Shown: positions 43,119 to 56,102, counted from the stretch's first letter. The stretch is DNA of 64,000 nucleotides from Prionace glauca (GCA_037974335.1 CM075724.1:62522470-62586469), one strand, 5' to 3'. Notes: generated by a model from the letters alone, not told the origin. Program-made: numbers and translations.

Positions 43119-43900
43119 CCTCATCCCATCTTAACTCCTTGCAGCTAAGACAGTTAAGCCTACTAATGTTGACTTGCATCATTGATCAATGAGAGTTAAT
43201 GTATCTGAAAAATACAGAAAAATATAAATGAGATTGCCAACCCATTTACACCTCTGTATCTCATAATAACCCAATGAATTAAACCAAGATATTCCTCGCT
43301 ATCTCCCCCATCCCACCAAACTTGAACTTACAAACTGCCCGTGCTCATCCAAAACTCTGCTGTCCATATCTTATCACAAACCAAACTCCGATCTTCCTTC
43401 ATCCCTAACCTGGCTGACCGACATTGAATCTCATTTCCCTATTGCCTGGAAGTTTTAATTCTCATCGTAATTTAAATTTGTGCAAATACCTCGTCCTTCC
43501 CTTTCTTGGCAACTTGCCCAGCTAACTGCTCCCAAATTTCTTATTTTCTTATCTGTGAAATATAATACATTATGCAGCCCTGAGTCCACTATTGCTTTAG
43601 CCAATATGCTCCAAAATTCTCTCTTAACCTCTCTGCCTTGCCATCCCCTCTCCTCAATTATGATTGTCCTTGATAACCACCCCTTTGATCAAAGGTGCAT
43701 TTTCCACATGGGCTACAGAAGTTTAAGAAATCTACTAGCCATTATCTTTTCAAGAACAACTAACGATGGGCAATAATTTCTGGTCTAGACAGCAATGCTC
43801 ATCTCTTCTGAAAGAATGAACTACATCTTTCTTTGACTGAGTGCATTTTTCTTTTTGGTTAGATTTTTGGAAAACACTTCTGTCTGCTTTAAAGGAGTTA
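43119..43900. other. No gene recognised
   Basis: A LINE 3' end signature 'gatgggcaataatttctggt' is at 43765; otherwise unassigned. Confidence 0.4.
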
Positions 43901-43904
43901 TAAA

Positions 43905-44163
43905 GTAAAAGTAAAATAAAGTTTATTAGTCACAAGTAAGGCTTACATTAACACTGCAATGAAGTTACTGTGAAATTCCCCTAGTCGACACATTACGGCA
44001 TTTGTTCTGGCCAATGCACCTAACCAGCAGGTCTCTCAGACTGTAGGAGAAAAACGGAGCACGCGGATGAAACCCACGCAGACACGGGGAGAACATGCAA
44101 ACTCCACACAGACCAAGCTGTGAGGCAGCAGTTCGAACCACTGTGCCACCGTGCTGCCCATTA
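43905..44163 (-). mobile_element. HE1-like SINE
   Basis: Minus strand gggcagcacggtggcacagt start (A-box), HE1-like core and an AT-rich tail 'ctttattttacttttac'. Full length. Confidence 0.85.
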
Positions 44164-44439
44164 CGCAAATGTAAGTTTTCATTTGTAACTTCAACTTTAT
44201 TTTTCAGCCTGCGTGCAGTATTAGAATTGAACCATTAACCTATCTTTTCATTTGACTGATGTTGATGGGGCCACTTGCGTGGGGGTGGGGGGAGGGCGCA
44301 GGTGATCTTACCGAAAAAAATCTAAGTGGAAGATGAGCGTAAGAACAAGAGAAATTCACGCCATTTTTGGGGCAAATTAAATTTGTAATCTTACCTCGCG
44401 CTTCCAAAAATAATGAAGCCAAACCTGTTCTTCCTCGTC

Positions 44440-45060
44440 AGAGGGTGAGGGTGGAGCCTACACTCGTCGAAGGCGGTAGAGAGCTGCAGAGGGCGCTATT
44501 GAGTATGTTCAGATCTCCATGCTTGTGAACACAGAGATCTGCCTCCCCTGGCATTGCTGGCCGACTTGGCTGATTCCACACCCGCCACCCAACCCCCACT
44601 CCCGTCATAGAGAGGCTGATTGGCCAATTCCCCTCCTGCGCGAACTGATTGCCGCCCGGACCGATCGTCACCATCTCCAACATTAGCCATCTAGTGCCCT
44701 CCTGCGTGGGCCTATCGTATCAGCCACGGCCAACCCCCACACACGAATCGGCCAATCGCCGGCTGGAAAGCAACAGCGTATTCCCCGTGATCGCAGGAGC
44801 ACGTCTCTACAACCGATTGCTGCTGAAAAGCGGCAGCGTGTCCCTCCTCGCCCAGTTGCAGCTGCAGAGCTGTAGCGTGTCTCTCCCATCGATCGTTGTT
44901 GCAGAGAGTTTCCCGTCTGATCGTTGTTGCACAGTGGCAGCGTGTTTCCCCAGATCATTGTTGTATTTGTCTCTTCGACAGCCCATCCCAAGTTATTCCT
45001 GTTATACTTTACAAGCACATGTTCTGCGCACCTTAAAAAAAAATCCAAACAAAAGGATCA
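44440..45060. repeat. GC-rich stretch with degenerate ~45-bp repeats
   Basis: Between 44740 and 44960 a unit resembling 'cgattgctgctgaaaagcgg' and 'cagcgtgtccctc' recurs about five times in degenerate form. The open frames over it on both strands follow from base composition and are not called genes. Confidence 0.45.
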
Positions 45061-45108
45061 TCGATACCACCAATTCAAAAAAAAGTAGAAGAGGAAGTCA
45101 GAGGGGAG

Positions 45109-46945
45109 GTCATAAGAACACAAGAAATAGGAGCAGGAATAGGCCATCTAGCCCTTAGAGCCTGCCCCGCCATTCAATAAGATCATGGCTGAACTGTCGT
45201 GGCTCAGTTCCACATTCCCGCCCTCTCCCCATAACCCTTAATCCCCTCTCTTATCAAAAACCCATCAACCCGCATCTTAAAAATATTTAGCGAGGCAGCC
45301 TCCACCACTTCAACGGGCAGAGAATTCCAGAGATTCACCACCCTTTCAGTGAAGAAGTTCCTCCTCAACTCCGTTCTAAACTACCCCCCCCCCCCTTTAT
45401 CTTGAGGCTGTGCCCCCTAGTCCTACTATCATTTCTGAGTGGGAAGAGTCTCTCCACCTCTATCCTATCCATCCCATTCATCATCTTATACGTCTCAATG
45501 AGATCTCCCCTCATTCTTCTAAACTCTAACGAGAACAAGCCTAATTTATTCAGCCTCTCCTCATAGCTCAACCCCCTCAGCCTAGTAAACCTCCTCTGCA
45601 CTCCCTCCAAGGCCAAAATATCCTTGCGCAAGTACTGCGCCAAAACTGCACACAGTACTCCAGCTGCGGCCTCACCAATGCCCTATACAGCCGCAGCAAG
45701 ACCTCCCTACTTTTATATTCAATCCCCCTCGCTATGAAGACCAGCATCCCATTCGCCTTCCTGACCACCTGCTGCACCTGCAAGCTGGGTTTTTGCGACT
45801 CATGCACAAGGACCCCGAAGTCCCTCTGCACCGTCGCCTGCTGCAGTTTTTCGCCACGTAAGTAATAATCCTTCCTACCATTATTCCTACCAAAGTGGAC
45901 CACCTCACACTTGCCAACATTAAATTCCATTTGCCATTTCCTGGCCCATTCGCCCAGCCTATCTAAATCCTTCTGCAGACTCTCCACACCCTCTGCACCA
46001 TTTGCCGTTCCACCAATCTTGGTGTCATCAGCAAATTTCGATACCCTACACTTGGTTCCCTCCTCCAGATCATCTATATAAATGGTAAATAGCTGAGGCC
46101 CCAGCACTGACCCCTGGGGCACTCCACTAGTCACCAACCGCCAATCCGAATAGCATCCATTGACCCCCACTCTCTGCCTCCTATTTGACAACCAATCCTC
46201 TATCCACGCTAACACCCTACCTCCAACTCCATGTCCCCTGACCTTCTGCAATAACCTCTTGTGAGGTACCTTGTCAAACGCCTTCTGAAAATCCAGAAAG
46301 ACCACATCCACCGGCTCTCCTCCATCCACCACCCTAGGCACATCCTCATAGAACTCCAGTAAATTTGTCAGACACGACTTCCCTTTAACGAAACCGTGCT
46401 GCGTCTGCTCTATCAAGCAATTCCCCTCAAGATGCCTCGCTATTTCCTCCTTGATGACGGATTCTAACATTTTACCTACAACAGACATTAAACTCACCGG
46501 CCTATAATTCCCTGCCTTTTGCCTGGCACCCTTCTTAAACAACGGCGTAACATTAGCCATTTTCCAATCTTCCGGCACTTCCCCGGAATCCAGCGACGTC
46601 TGGAAAATAACCACCAAGGCATCCACTATCACTTCTGCCATTTCTTTCAGAACCCTCGGATGCATTCCATCCGGCCCTGGCGACTTGTCCACAATCAGCC
46701 CCTCCAGTCTGTCGAGCACCACCTCTCTAGTAACAGTAATGTCATTAAGACTCTCCAGTCCTATCACCTTTCCATCTCTAACACCCGGCAAATTATTCAC
46801 GTTCTCCTCCGTGAAGACCGAAACAAAAAAGTTATTCAAGACCTCAGCCATATCCCCATCCCCTACCACTAAGTCCTCCTTCTCATCCTCTAAGGGACCA
46901 ACATTCACCCTAGCCAGCCTCTTCCTTTTTATATATTTATAAAAA
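45109..46945 (-). mobile_element. 5'-truncated CR1 LINE, RT only
   Basis: Tail near 45109; RT frame from YKYIKRKRLARVNVGPLEDE to YRALVRPQLEYCVQFW in one frame (SKFADDTKIGG present), then a frame change near 45620 before the last 80 codons. A few short deletions in the last block. The 5' end is at about 46945, where flanking GC-rich DNA begins. Confidence 0.9.
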
Positions 46946-47639
46946 AGGTCGAGGATGGGAAAGCTGGAACTCCACATTAGAGACTGGAATGCCGGGGGAG
47001 GGGGAGGGGAGGGGGGGAAGAACGTCTGCAGATGAACATCCCTACCCCCCAGGCCTTGCCCCTCCCACAGGTCCTGGCCCCTCAGGCCCCTTGGCACTGC
47101 CTGGAACCTGTTGGGTTCTGTCAGTGTGCCATTCTGACACTGTGGCATGCCTAGGGGGCAGTGCCAGTGCACCAGGCTAACTGTGCAAGGCTGGCTGTAT
47201 CCAAGTGGCAGCCCCCCAGTGGGATATCAATGGTCTTTGGTCCCACAAGTGATCCTCACAAGACCGCAGAGGTAAATGAGCCAAACAATTCCGTGCTGGG
47301 TTCATTCAAAATATTTAAATTCTATGTTGCATTATATTTAGATATTACAATCAGCCTCCTGTCATTTTCAGGCACAAGGCTGATCTCGTCTAATATCCAT
47401 AACAGGTAAGATTGTGAGGTGCGAGGAACTGGACAAGACCCTGATGTCCCAGCTCTCTTTGATCTGAGCACCTTGCCTCATTCATTGGCTGGTGAGGTGC
47501 AATAGTAAGATTATGGCCTGAATGTTTCCTATATGTTCCATTTCACATTACGTAAAATCACATATGGTCTACAACTCAAAAAGTGGACTATTTGGCCCAA
47601 GTGGTCTCTACTGACTTTAATCTGCATTTAGATTGGGAG
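46946..47639. other. GC-rich unclassified DNA
   Basis: By chance it extends the LINE RT frame upstream to a Met at 47172; those 75 codons are not LINE sequence. Similar in style to 8480-9290. No gene. Confidence 0.4.
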
Positions 47640-48565
47640 AGTCAGATTATCTCCAAATTTGCAGATGATACAAAGTTAGATGGGAGGGTGAGCTGTGAAG
47701 AGCATGCTTCAGTGTAATTTGGACAGGCTGAGTGCGTAGGCAACTGCATGGCAGATGCAGTATAATGTGGATATTTGTGAGGTTATCCACTTTTGTAGCA
47801 TAATAGGAAGACAGATTATTATTTGAATGGGTGTAAATTGAGAGAGGTAGATACTCAATGATATCTTGGAGCCCTTGTGCATCAGTCACTGAAAGTAAGC
47901 ATGCAGGTGCAGCAGGCAAGAAGGCAAAAGGTATCTTGGCCTTCATACCGAGAGGATTTGAGTAGCAATGTTTTGCTGCAATTGTATAGGACATTGGTGA
48001 GACCACATATGGAGTATTGTGTGCAGTTTTGATGTCCTTATCTGAAGAAGGATGTCCTTGCTATAAAGGGAGTACATGAAGGGTTACCAGGCTGATTTTG
48101 GGGATGGCTCGTCTATCATATGAGAGATTTATTTTGTTAGGATTATATTTATTGGGGTTTAGAAGAGTGAGAGGGGATCACATAGAAACTTGTAAAATTG
48201 TAACAGGTTTAGACAGGGTAGATTCATAAAGAATGTCCCTAATGATCGGGGAGTCGAGAGCTAGGAGTCATAGTCTGAAGATCAGGGGTAAACCATTTAG
48301 AACTAAGGTCAGCAGAAATTTCTTCATCCATTGTACATTCATACAATGAATGTATGGAATTCATTATCACAAAATGTTGTTGAGGCCAAAACATTGCCTG
48401 ATTTCAAGAAGAATTTAGATGTAGCTCTTGGGGCTGAAGGGATCAAGGGATATGGGAGGAATGAGGATCAGGATGTTGAATTTGATGATCAGCCATGATC
48501 AAAATGAATGGTGGAGCAGGGTCAAAGGGCCTTTGGCCTACTTCTGCTCCTTTTTATGTTTCTAA
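47640..48565 (+). mobile_element. Degraded CR1 LINE 3' half
   Basis: Begins with ISKFADDTKLDGRVSCEEH in the plus strand and runs to the tail 'gggcctttggcctacttctg'. Several stops. Confidence 0.75.
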
Positions 48566-49029
48566 GTTTATTGACATTTTTGCTCTGCCAAGCCCCATTC
48601 TGCAATTTTTCATTAGCTATATCAGCAATCTTTTTATTTGTTTTCACCCAAACTTTCCCTTTAATGCAATTCATCTCCACTACTCCTTTTTTGTACCCTC
48701 CACATTCTTGTAATTAATTGGTTTAAATTCTTGAATTCACTTTTGTACGTTTTTAATAACTTGCTTATGTGTTGTCCTCTAGTTTTGCTGTCCTTCACAA
48801 TTAGGAACATTTTATCTCAGTCCACCCTTTATTAATTTCTAAAATATCAATCAGATTTTAGTGAGTCTTAGAATGTTCAATTGTTCCTGATATGTTTGCT
48901 TCTGGTGTCATCATTTTTGGCTTCTTTGCACGATTTTTCCGGATCCATTTTATAATATGGAGACCTGGAAATCTCACACATCACTTCAACTATGATCTAA
49001 GCAAGGGTTTTAAAATAGAAATTCGCGCT

Positions 49030-49640
49030 TTTGCTGACTAGGCCAGCATTTTTATTGTCCATGTCTAATTTCCCTTGGGAAGGCGGTGGTGAGTTGAATC
49101 ACCTTCTTGAACCGCTGCAGTCTATGTGGTGTAGGTACACCCACAGTACTGTTAAGATGGAAACTACAGAATTTTGATCCAGTGATAGTGAAGGAGCATA
49201 GTTATTTTTCAAAGTCAAGATGATATGTGGTTTTGAGGATGACCTACAGCTCGTGCTTTTCCCAAGCATCTGCTGCTCTTGTCTTTCCAGGTGGGAGATG
49301 CCAAGAATTTGGAAGATGTTGTTGAAAGAGCTTTGGTGAGTCGCTACAGTGCATTTTGTAGGTGATATACACTGTGGTCATAATCATTGGTGGAAAAAAT
49401 TAAAACTGAAGTTATCGGATGGGGTACCAATCAAATGGGCTGCATTGTTCTTCAAACTGTCAAGCTTCTTGAATGTTATTGGCGTTGCATTTATTCAAGC
49501 AAATCATACTCCTGACTTGTGCTTTTTAGATGGTGGGCTGGCTTTGGAAAGTCAGGTTCTGAGTTACTTTCCATTATTAACCATAATCCCAATTCTGCTG
49601 TCACCAGTTAGCTCGGCAATGCTACAGATTCTTTAAATAC
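49030..49640 (-). mobile_element. Second-family LINE 3' half
   Basis: 'ggccagcatttttattgtcc' (conserved 3' end, reversed) at 49042, then 'ttgaaccgctgcagtctatg', 'ggtaccaatcaaatgggctg' and 'aagcttcttgaatgttattg'. Old 5'-truncated copy. Confidence 0.75.
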
Positions 49641-50384
49641 CAAGTTAACGTTTCAACTTTTCTTCTTAACCAAGTTAAAATCCAAAAGAAAAGAATATCA
49701 TTTCAACATCCAGGCCAGGCATTCAGAGTGAGACAGAACATTTTTTTAAACACAGAAACGTTTAGGAATCCAATACTCAAATGACAGCATTCATCGCCGT
49801 TGATCACATTGCATAAACTACAATGTATACACCCGCCATCAATCTTATTCATTGGACATGTCTACACATGTATTGGACTTCATATCAAAGTGTATCCTTA
49901 ATGATCAAGTAACATTAGATTATTGAATTCTGAAAGTGTACTGGACAACTTCCGTCACACAGCTGGGGGAAATTCCCTACATTTATTTTGATGTGGTGGC
50001 GCATGTACACAATGGATCACAAAACCAAGAATGCATCACTCAATGCCTTCATTGTGGAGTTTGCAATCTGGAATGTGAAAATGAGTGCGTGAGGACGCGG
50101 GGTTGCTGTTCCATATCAAATATTCGATATTTTACTACGATCCTGACTGCTGTTAATGCTTGACATGTCAGATCCCAGAATGGAACCTGCTTGATGCATC
50201 CCAACTTTGTTTTCTTTTCATTAAAATGTGGAAGTCAGATACTAAACACAATCACGAGCTTAAGGGAAGTGAATGGGCTAGTGGTGTTACCACTGCACTA
50301 TTAGTCCAGAAACTCAACTAATGCTCTGGAGATCCAGGTCCGAATTCTGCCACTGCAGGTGGTTTGATTTGATTTGATTTTTTG
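49641..50384. other. No firm feature
   Basis: A plus-strand 75-codon frame at 49936-50163 has a Cys-rich tract CITQCLHCGVCNLECENEC, but no splice or start context; not called. Confidence 0.4.
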
Positions 50385-50662
50385 GGCGTCATGGTGGCAC
50401 AGTGATTAGCATTACTGCCTCGGGTCACTGTCTGTGTAGAGTCTGCACATTCTCCCTGTGTCTGCGTGGGTTTCCACCGGGTGCTCCGGTTTCCTCCCAC
50501 AGTCCAAAGATGTGCAGGTTAGGTAGAATGGCCCTAGTGTCAGGAGATTTAGTAGGGTAAAAGTGTCGAGTTACGGGAATAGGGCCTGGGTGGGATTGTG
50601 TTCCGTGCAGACTCGATGGGCCAAATGGCCTCCTTTGGCACTGTGGGGATTCTATAATTCTA
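50385..50662 (+). mobile_element. HE1-like SINE
   Basis: Begins gggcgtcatggtggcacagt (A-box), core 'gtttcctcccacagtccaaa', and ends 'ggggattctataattcta'. The B-box portion is missing, an internal loss of about 30 bp relative to other copies. Confidence 0.9.
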
Positions 50663-51389
50663 ATTAAAACAACGAATGATAAGTTTATTAAAACAGGAAA
50701 ATAAACTATATTACATGAAATAAAATGTTGGAAAAATTTCAATATAAATATCAGAAAATGATGCAACCTCGCATCATTCCTTTAAGCTAGCAATGCCCTT
50801 ACAGATATATTGAGCACCACAGATCCTAATTTAAACATAGCTGGACTTCAAATTTCTCATACTTCCAATTGTATCATTAGAAGTTCATTTATAAAATAAT
50901 ATTCACAATAAACTGATTTTACCATTTTCCTTTTAGGAGAAAAAGGAGGTAGATATTGACCTTGTGACATTACAAAAGGTCTATAAGATAGCGCACCGGA
51001 TCTGCAGCAATGAGACGGGATATAAGAGTGGACAGGCATGACACGTTAGCTTTAAAAAAAATCAATTCAAGTACGATGGACATTTTATTAAAGGAATATT
51101 TTGAAGTTCGGCTACAAACTCCTGCACAAAGGAACGATCGTATCTCGCTAAAAATCAAAATGATAATAGTTGTGATACAGTCAGTGAAGCACATAATTAT
51201 TATACTACGATACCTGGTAATACAGAAAACAATGTTTAGATCTTGACTTCATGCGATACTGTAAGGTGAATGACAGTGATTAATAACACGTTTTATATTC
51301 CTCCTCAATTTTTATTCCCATTAAACTATAATCCCAATCCCATTGAAATAAAATTTCGGAGAGATGTAAAAGGTGCTGCGAGTTGTCTA
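50663..51389. other. AT-rich, nothing recognised
   Basis: No exon or repeat end supported. Confidence 0.4.
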
Positions 51390-52242
51390 TCACACTACCG
51401 CACAACGTCCAAATCGACCCCCATCACATAGCAAAGTTTGAGAGCCATACTCCACAGAGAAAACCGATTTCGCAATTTTCTTGTGGTAATTTCCATCACA
51501 GTTTGTCATGTTCCGGACAGTTGTTTCCTGTGTGACCTGCTAAAGAAGCATAACATTTGATACTAGCAGTGGATTGAAATATCGATTAGTTCCATTGATT
51601 ATTGCAAACTCCTAACCCCCACCAATTTACCCATCCGCTTCCAAATGTACTGATAAGTTTCCCTTCCACGTCCGCACTCTGATATCTCACCTAACAGAGC
51701 AATTTTGAATGATAAGTCTAAACTGTAAGAGATAGAAATTCATCCTGGGCGATGGTGCAACGCTCGCGATAGCGAATTGTTTTTGAATTTCGCCTAATTT
51801 GCTTTCTCACTTTCTTTCAATGAATAAGAGTCAATCCGACCGAATTTAAAACGAGCCACCGATTTGTTTATATCCCGAAACTTGATACTGTGCAAAACTA
51901 ATTTCTATCTCTTGAGTGTGGACAGGGTTTGCTCTCACGTGGAAGGAACATCACTGCCTAACACTAGCCTGAACTCCACACATGAAGAGGAGTCACCAAC
52001 TATTTAAACAAGGTGTTTGCCGCGGCTGATTTCATCCTAACTGGATAAGAAAAAATAATGGGATCCTACTGCCCTACCCGCTGATCTTTTAGCATAGCCC
52101 AAGTATGGAATGTAAGATCTTGCCACTTTCCACATACAACATTTGACAACAAGGCTATCAGTTATTGTGTTTTTTAAAACGAAACACATATACCTTGAGC
52201 ACCAAAATCAAAACTGATCGCTGAGTGTGGACTCTACAATCG
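51390..52242 (-). other. Tentative tail exons of locus 2
   Basis: About 1.1 kb past the TM exon, a 40-nt stretch ending near 52193 sits between TTGTAG and GTATAT. It would enter in phase 2 and leave in phase 0. A 147-nt open stretch at 51390-51536 after TTCTTTAGCAG then reads to a TGA in phase 0 and includes SVEYGSQTLL. The phases fit, but the first exon encodes an oddly apolar peptide and neither has an ITIM. Alternative: a short tail spliced straight from the TM exon. Weak support. Confidence 0.2.
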
Positions 52243-52659
52243 GAGCTGATGTCTTTAAAGATGAGATATTAAGCTGAGATGGAAGAAATTGTTTAAAATA
52301 GCACAATTTAGAAGAGCAGGACATCAATCTCTGGGGTCCAGGCTAATATTTAACCCTACGTCTAAATCAGGAAAACAGATCCCCTGGCCATGATCATGTT
52401 GTTTGTAGGGATTCGCTCTGGGCAAGTTGGCTGCCGTGTTTCCTAAACAACAACAGAGACTATTCTTCAAAACTACTTCATTGGTTTTCACATTTTAAGA
52501 GATCATTAAAGACGGTGCCTAGATGCATTTTTTTTTCATTTTGAATTTGTTTTGAAACAAATAATTAGCTCCAAAACAAACTCTCCTTTAATTACTGGGA
52601 TAATTTATCTCTGTTGTATCTGATAAAATCTTAAATGGTTTATTTTAAAGCACCTATAG

Positions 52660-53060
52660 GATTATTTGAAAATCGAAGCAGGCGTAGGCTCTTCGGTTCA
52701 TCGAGTTGCTCCACCTTTATTAAGATAAAGGTGATTTGATTGTGGCCTTAGCTCCACTTTCCTGCCACCCACCCATCTCCCAACCACTCCAACCCGTCAT
52801 AACTTTTGACTTTTTGGCTCGAAGGGCTAGATGGCTTACTCCTGCTCCTATTTCTTATGTTCTTATGTTCTCCCTTTTCATCAAAAATCTGTTTAACTCA
52901 GTCTTGAACATATTCAATGACCCAACCTCCACTGGTTTCTGTAGAAGAATTACTAAGAACAAAGTCCCTTGAGTAAAAAATTCCTCCTTATTTCCGCCTC
53001 AAACAAGATACTTTTAAAACCGTTTCTCCTATTTCTCCAGAACATAAACATCTTTCAAAT
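52660..53060 (-). mobile_element. CR1 3' relic with a nested CR1 tail
   Basis: Minus-orientation tail region with a plus-strand tail 'gaagggctagatggcttact' and 'cttatgttcttatgttct' embedded at 52815-52872. It lies in the locus-2 region between TM exon and tentative tail exons. Confidence 0.65.
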
Positions 53061-53335
53061 ATATTTACATCTATGCTAACCAAGGCTAACCCGAGGAGTT
53101 CCTTGGCTTGGCGAGGCATTGTTAGCTTGGAGATATATTCGAGGGAGCTCTATACTGGCTATTGTGCCGAGATAATATTCTATTACTTCCAATTTGCAAA
53201 CTGTGGCCCAAATATTCACCTTCAAAGAAGATTAATGTTCACTGCCTTTGGATTGATGCAAAATTATTTGCTGGCTTATATCAGTGTTTTCTTTGCAAAA
53301 TGATAATGCCTTCTGGTAATAATGTTGTATCTCAC

Positions 53336-53450
53336 CTTTGACAGTACCTCAGTTTAAAGTAATTCCCAACAATGACCACGAGCGCCATTATTATCAATAA
53401 AACTGCTAAATGTCGACACAGCAACAAGAAAATTGTGACTTCAGCAGCAC
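53336..53450 (-). pseudogene. Locus 2 exon 4: transmembrane segment with Arg-His
   Basis: Acceptor TCTTTTGCAG, donor GTGAGA, 115 nt, entering in phase 1 and leaving in phase 2. Reads AAEVTIFLLLCRHLAVLLI then an apolar stretch MALVVIV and NYFKLRYCQR. The basic pair lies in the outer third of the membrane span, as in NKp30. No hydrophilic inhibitory tail follows directly. Confidence 0.65.
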
Positions 53451-53714
53451 CTGCAAAAGACTACCGAAAATGTAAGATCCAGGGATGTTAAGTTCAATTC
53501 AAACAGCAAGAAAACCCAGAGACTGATGGGATCATATAATCATGTAAATCTCTTTTTTTAAATATTCAAAATAAAATACCAAAATAAAATCTGAACAATA
53601 AATCCTCATCGTAAAAGATGAATTGGTCAAATGTTAAAGTGTTTATCGACATGTTGTGTCTTAGGCAAAATGACAAACGGGATAACTTTCCTGAATTGAA
53701 TGAATGAACGGTAC

Positions 53715-54013
53715 CTTCCAAGTTATAATTTACTTTAGCTGGAGTTTGAAGAGAAACATGAGACACTTGGCAGCTGTAATTCGCTCTGCTGCGGGTTGGC
53801 GCCATAATTTAAGAGTGCTGAAAACTTCATACATTCCCACTGTGCTTCGCTCTTTAGTAGTATTGATCCCAATTTCAATTTTTGCGTCGTCCTTATACCA
53901 AGTCACATCGAGATCTCCGGGGTAAAACTTAGTTGTTTTACACAGTAGAATAGGGGGAGTAGATGGATGGATTTTGGCCTCAACCAAGCTGATTGTCAGA
54001 GGAGTGGGCTGAA
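53715..54013 (-). pseudogene. Locus 2 exon 3: Ig C1 domain with a frame change
   Basis: Acceptor TTTCCTCCCAAG and donor GTACCG bound 299 nt. The first part reads through LLCKTTKFYPGDLDVTWYKDD up to VFSTLK in one frame; the rest (NYSCQVSHVSLQTP) is in the next frame, so one base is missing or two are extra. The donor phase matches the TM exon. It is homologous to the C1 exon at 25515-25811. Confidence 0.8.
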
Positions 54014-55189
54014 CTTGGGAGGAAAAAAAACATTCTTTATTGATTGAAATGTTAATTTTTACAATATTTCTATTCAGAACACGAATTTAAGACGGGGCTG
54101 TTTGACATCATGTTTCATTGGAATGTTTTAAAATATTAAACGTGAAGCTAGAAATTACCTGGCGTCCTTATTGGAAACATTTAAAAAAGTGGTAATATAT
54201 ATGGTCAGAAAGCCAAGAAATGCAGAAAGAAGCTATTCTGGCCATCGTATCTGTGTAAGCGCCATGAAAGAGTTAGGCCCACTCCAGTGAACCTTTATCT
54301 GACCAAAGCTTCCACTTTAATTATATATACAACTTTCCCTTGAGAATTACTATGTACTCAGTTTGCTTCCAGCTATTGACTTTCAAACCATAGAATCTGC
54401 CGTGCAATACAATTTCTCTTCTCCCCCTTATCCTTTTGGCTTAAATCTGCGAATTCAGGTGAGCGAATTATGTTTGTCTGGTTTTTGAGTCAAGCCACTT
54501 TACAATGATGCAGGAATGCATTTAGCTCAATATTCTGGTTTCTGTTCTGCCACAATAATCCAGTTAATAATGCTGACATATTTATTCAGTCCCCTTTAAA
54601 ACAGTCAATATATTCTGTTCGCATCAGTGTTTCTGAAAATACACCCAACGTCGTACCAATCCTACCCTCCCTTCAACTATTTAGAATTCCCGTCAGAACA
54701 GATGAGGCTTATTTTAGTTATTATAGCTATTTGCAATACCTTAATATATGTACTCTATTCTTTTCCAGACATGGTGAGCTTCTTTGACTCGCCAGAACTT
54801 TCGCTAGAAGAGCCACGGGGGCGCAAGAAAAACTTCGAGGCCGAGGTTAGAGGAGTTGAGCGAGAGAATTCCCCCGTGTAAGTGTTGAGAGGAAGCGTAA
54901 TAAACTGTGATATTGTTAGTCTATTTGTAAAAGTCATTGTGCTTCTGAAATCATAACGTTGCTCCAAAAGAAAGACTTTATTATCTCGAGAGCAAACTTT
55001 CACGCCAATTCTAACTGAATTGAAGTGATCCGTCTAACACCTTTCCGCAGTGGAAATTCGTTACGGTTGATGCTTCCTGCAAAATTGTGGGAACTTGGTC
55101 AACAAATATTTGAACAGAAACAACGAGAGGAAATATTTCATCCGAATATCAGGCCATATCTAGCACACATCGACTTTGTGTGCATCAAC
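54014..55189. other. Intron of locus 2
   Basis: No second C1 exon or repeat end found. Confidence 0.4.
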
Positions 55190-55300
55190 ACGAACAGAAA
55201 ATGCTGGAAAATCTCAGCAGGTCTGGCAGTATCTGTGGAGAGAGAATAGAGCCAACGTTTCGAGTCAGGATAACCCTTCGTCAGAGCTCTGACTTAATCT
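55190..55300 (+). repeat. Single arm of the foldback family
   Basis: 'aacagaaaatgctggaaaat' and 'ctcagcaggtctggcagtat' match one arm of the element at 20122-20330. Confidence 0.7.
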
Positions 55301-55624
55301 TTCACTGAAGTTGTAATCATCAAGTTGCTGTCAACTGTTCTGCACTACCCCACAAAGTCAGGTACTACACATTGCCACTGAGAGAAGAATATCTTCTCCT
55401 CTGTATTCTGCAGGGAAATAGTATAATTGACCACAGTGCACAGAACACAAGTAGAAACTCCTCTCTGTAAATCGACGATCTCACCCTTCGAGTATCTTGA
55501 GGTTGACGCTCGAAACACAAAAGTGGACAGGTATTCCATTCCCACACCCTTCCCCAGCTCTTTGGTATTTTAGCAAATATCCACCGCACAACTGACACCG
55601 GCACCATCAGCCTCAGGAACTCAC

Positions 55625-55939
55625 CCAACACATGGAGCTCCGAGCCGGTTCCATTCCCAATCATTCTTCCCCCACAGTACACAGAGCAGTAATAGCGGCC
55701 AGAATCTTTGAAGCTCACATTCACAAGAAGGAGGACGGCTCTCCCTCTTTTCAAAAGCTTATATTGTCTGTTGCTCGATTCTTCACCGTCCGAAAACTTG
55801 TCCTCATCATGTCGTCACCAGTGAACCATGACGTCTGATTCCTTTTGGAAGAGTGGGAGTGTGCAATAGAAAGTAATGTTTGTTCTGCTGAGAGCAATTT
55901 TGAGTGGGGGGATTTGGGCGATTGTGGAATTCCCAACAA
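55625..55939 (-). pseudogene. Locus 2 exon 2: Ig V domain with J-like end, one stop
   Basis: A phase 1-1 exon of 315 nt. Visible are a Cys in ITFYCTLPLF, the core Trp in MVHW, DSGRYYCSVYC, and a J-like end GNGTGSELHVL. A TGA directly follows the core Trp; frame is otherwise kept over 104 codons. The end motif NGTGSELHV is close to the GNGTRLVV of NKp30. Confidence 0.78.
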
Positions 55940-56102
55940 CTGTCAGAAAGCCAATATAAACACAAAAAAAATCTCATTGCACAGATAAACGAATATAGAA
56001 ACGAAATTAAAAAGACCAATAAAAAAACCATAAATGGAGATAAATCAATTGATCAAATATCACTATCCAAATATTTGTTCTATCTACTAAATATTAAGGT
56101 AC

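Noticed and set aside
44649-45158. 169-codon plus-strand frame
   Set aside because: Over GC-rich degenerate repeats; composition explains the openness and the peptide has no domain features.
49936-50163. 75-codon Cys-rich frame (CITQCLHCGVCNLECENEC)
   Set aside because: No leader, splice sites or family match, in a region of old retroelement relics. Cysteine spacing fits no domain I can name.
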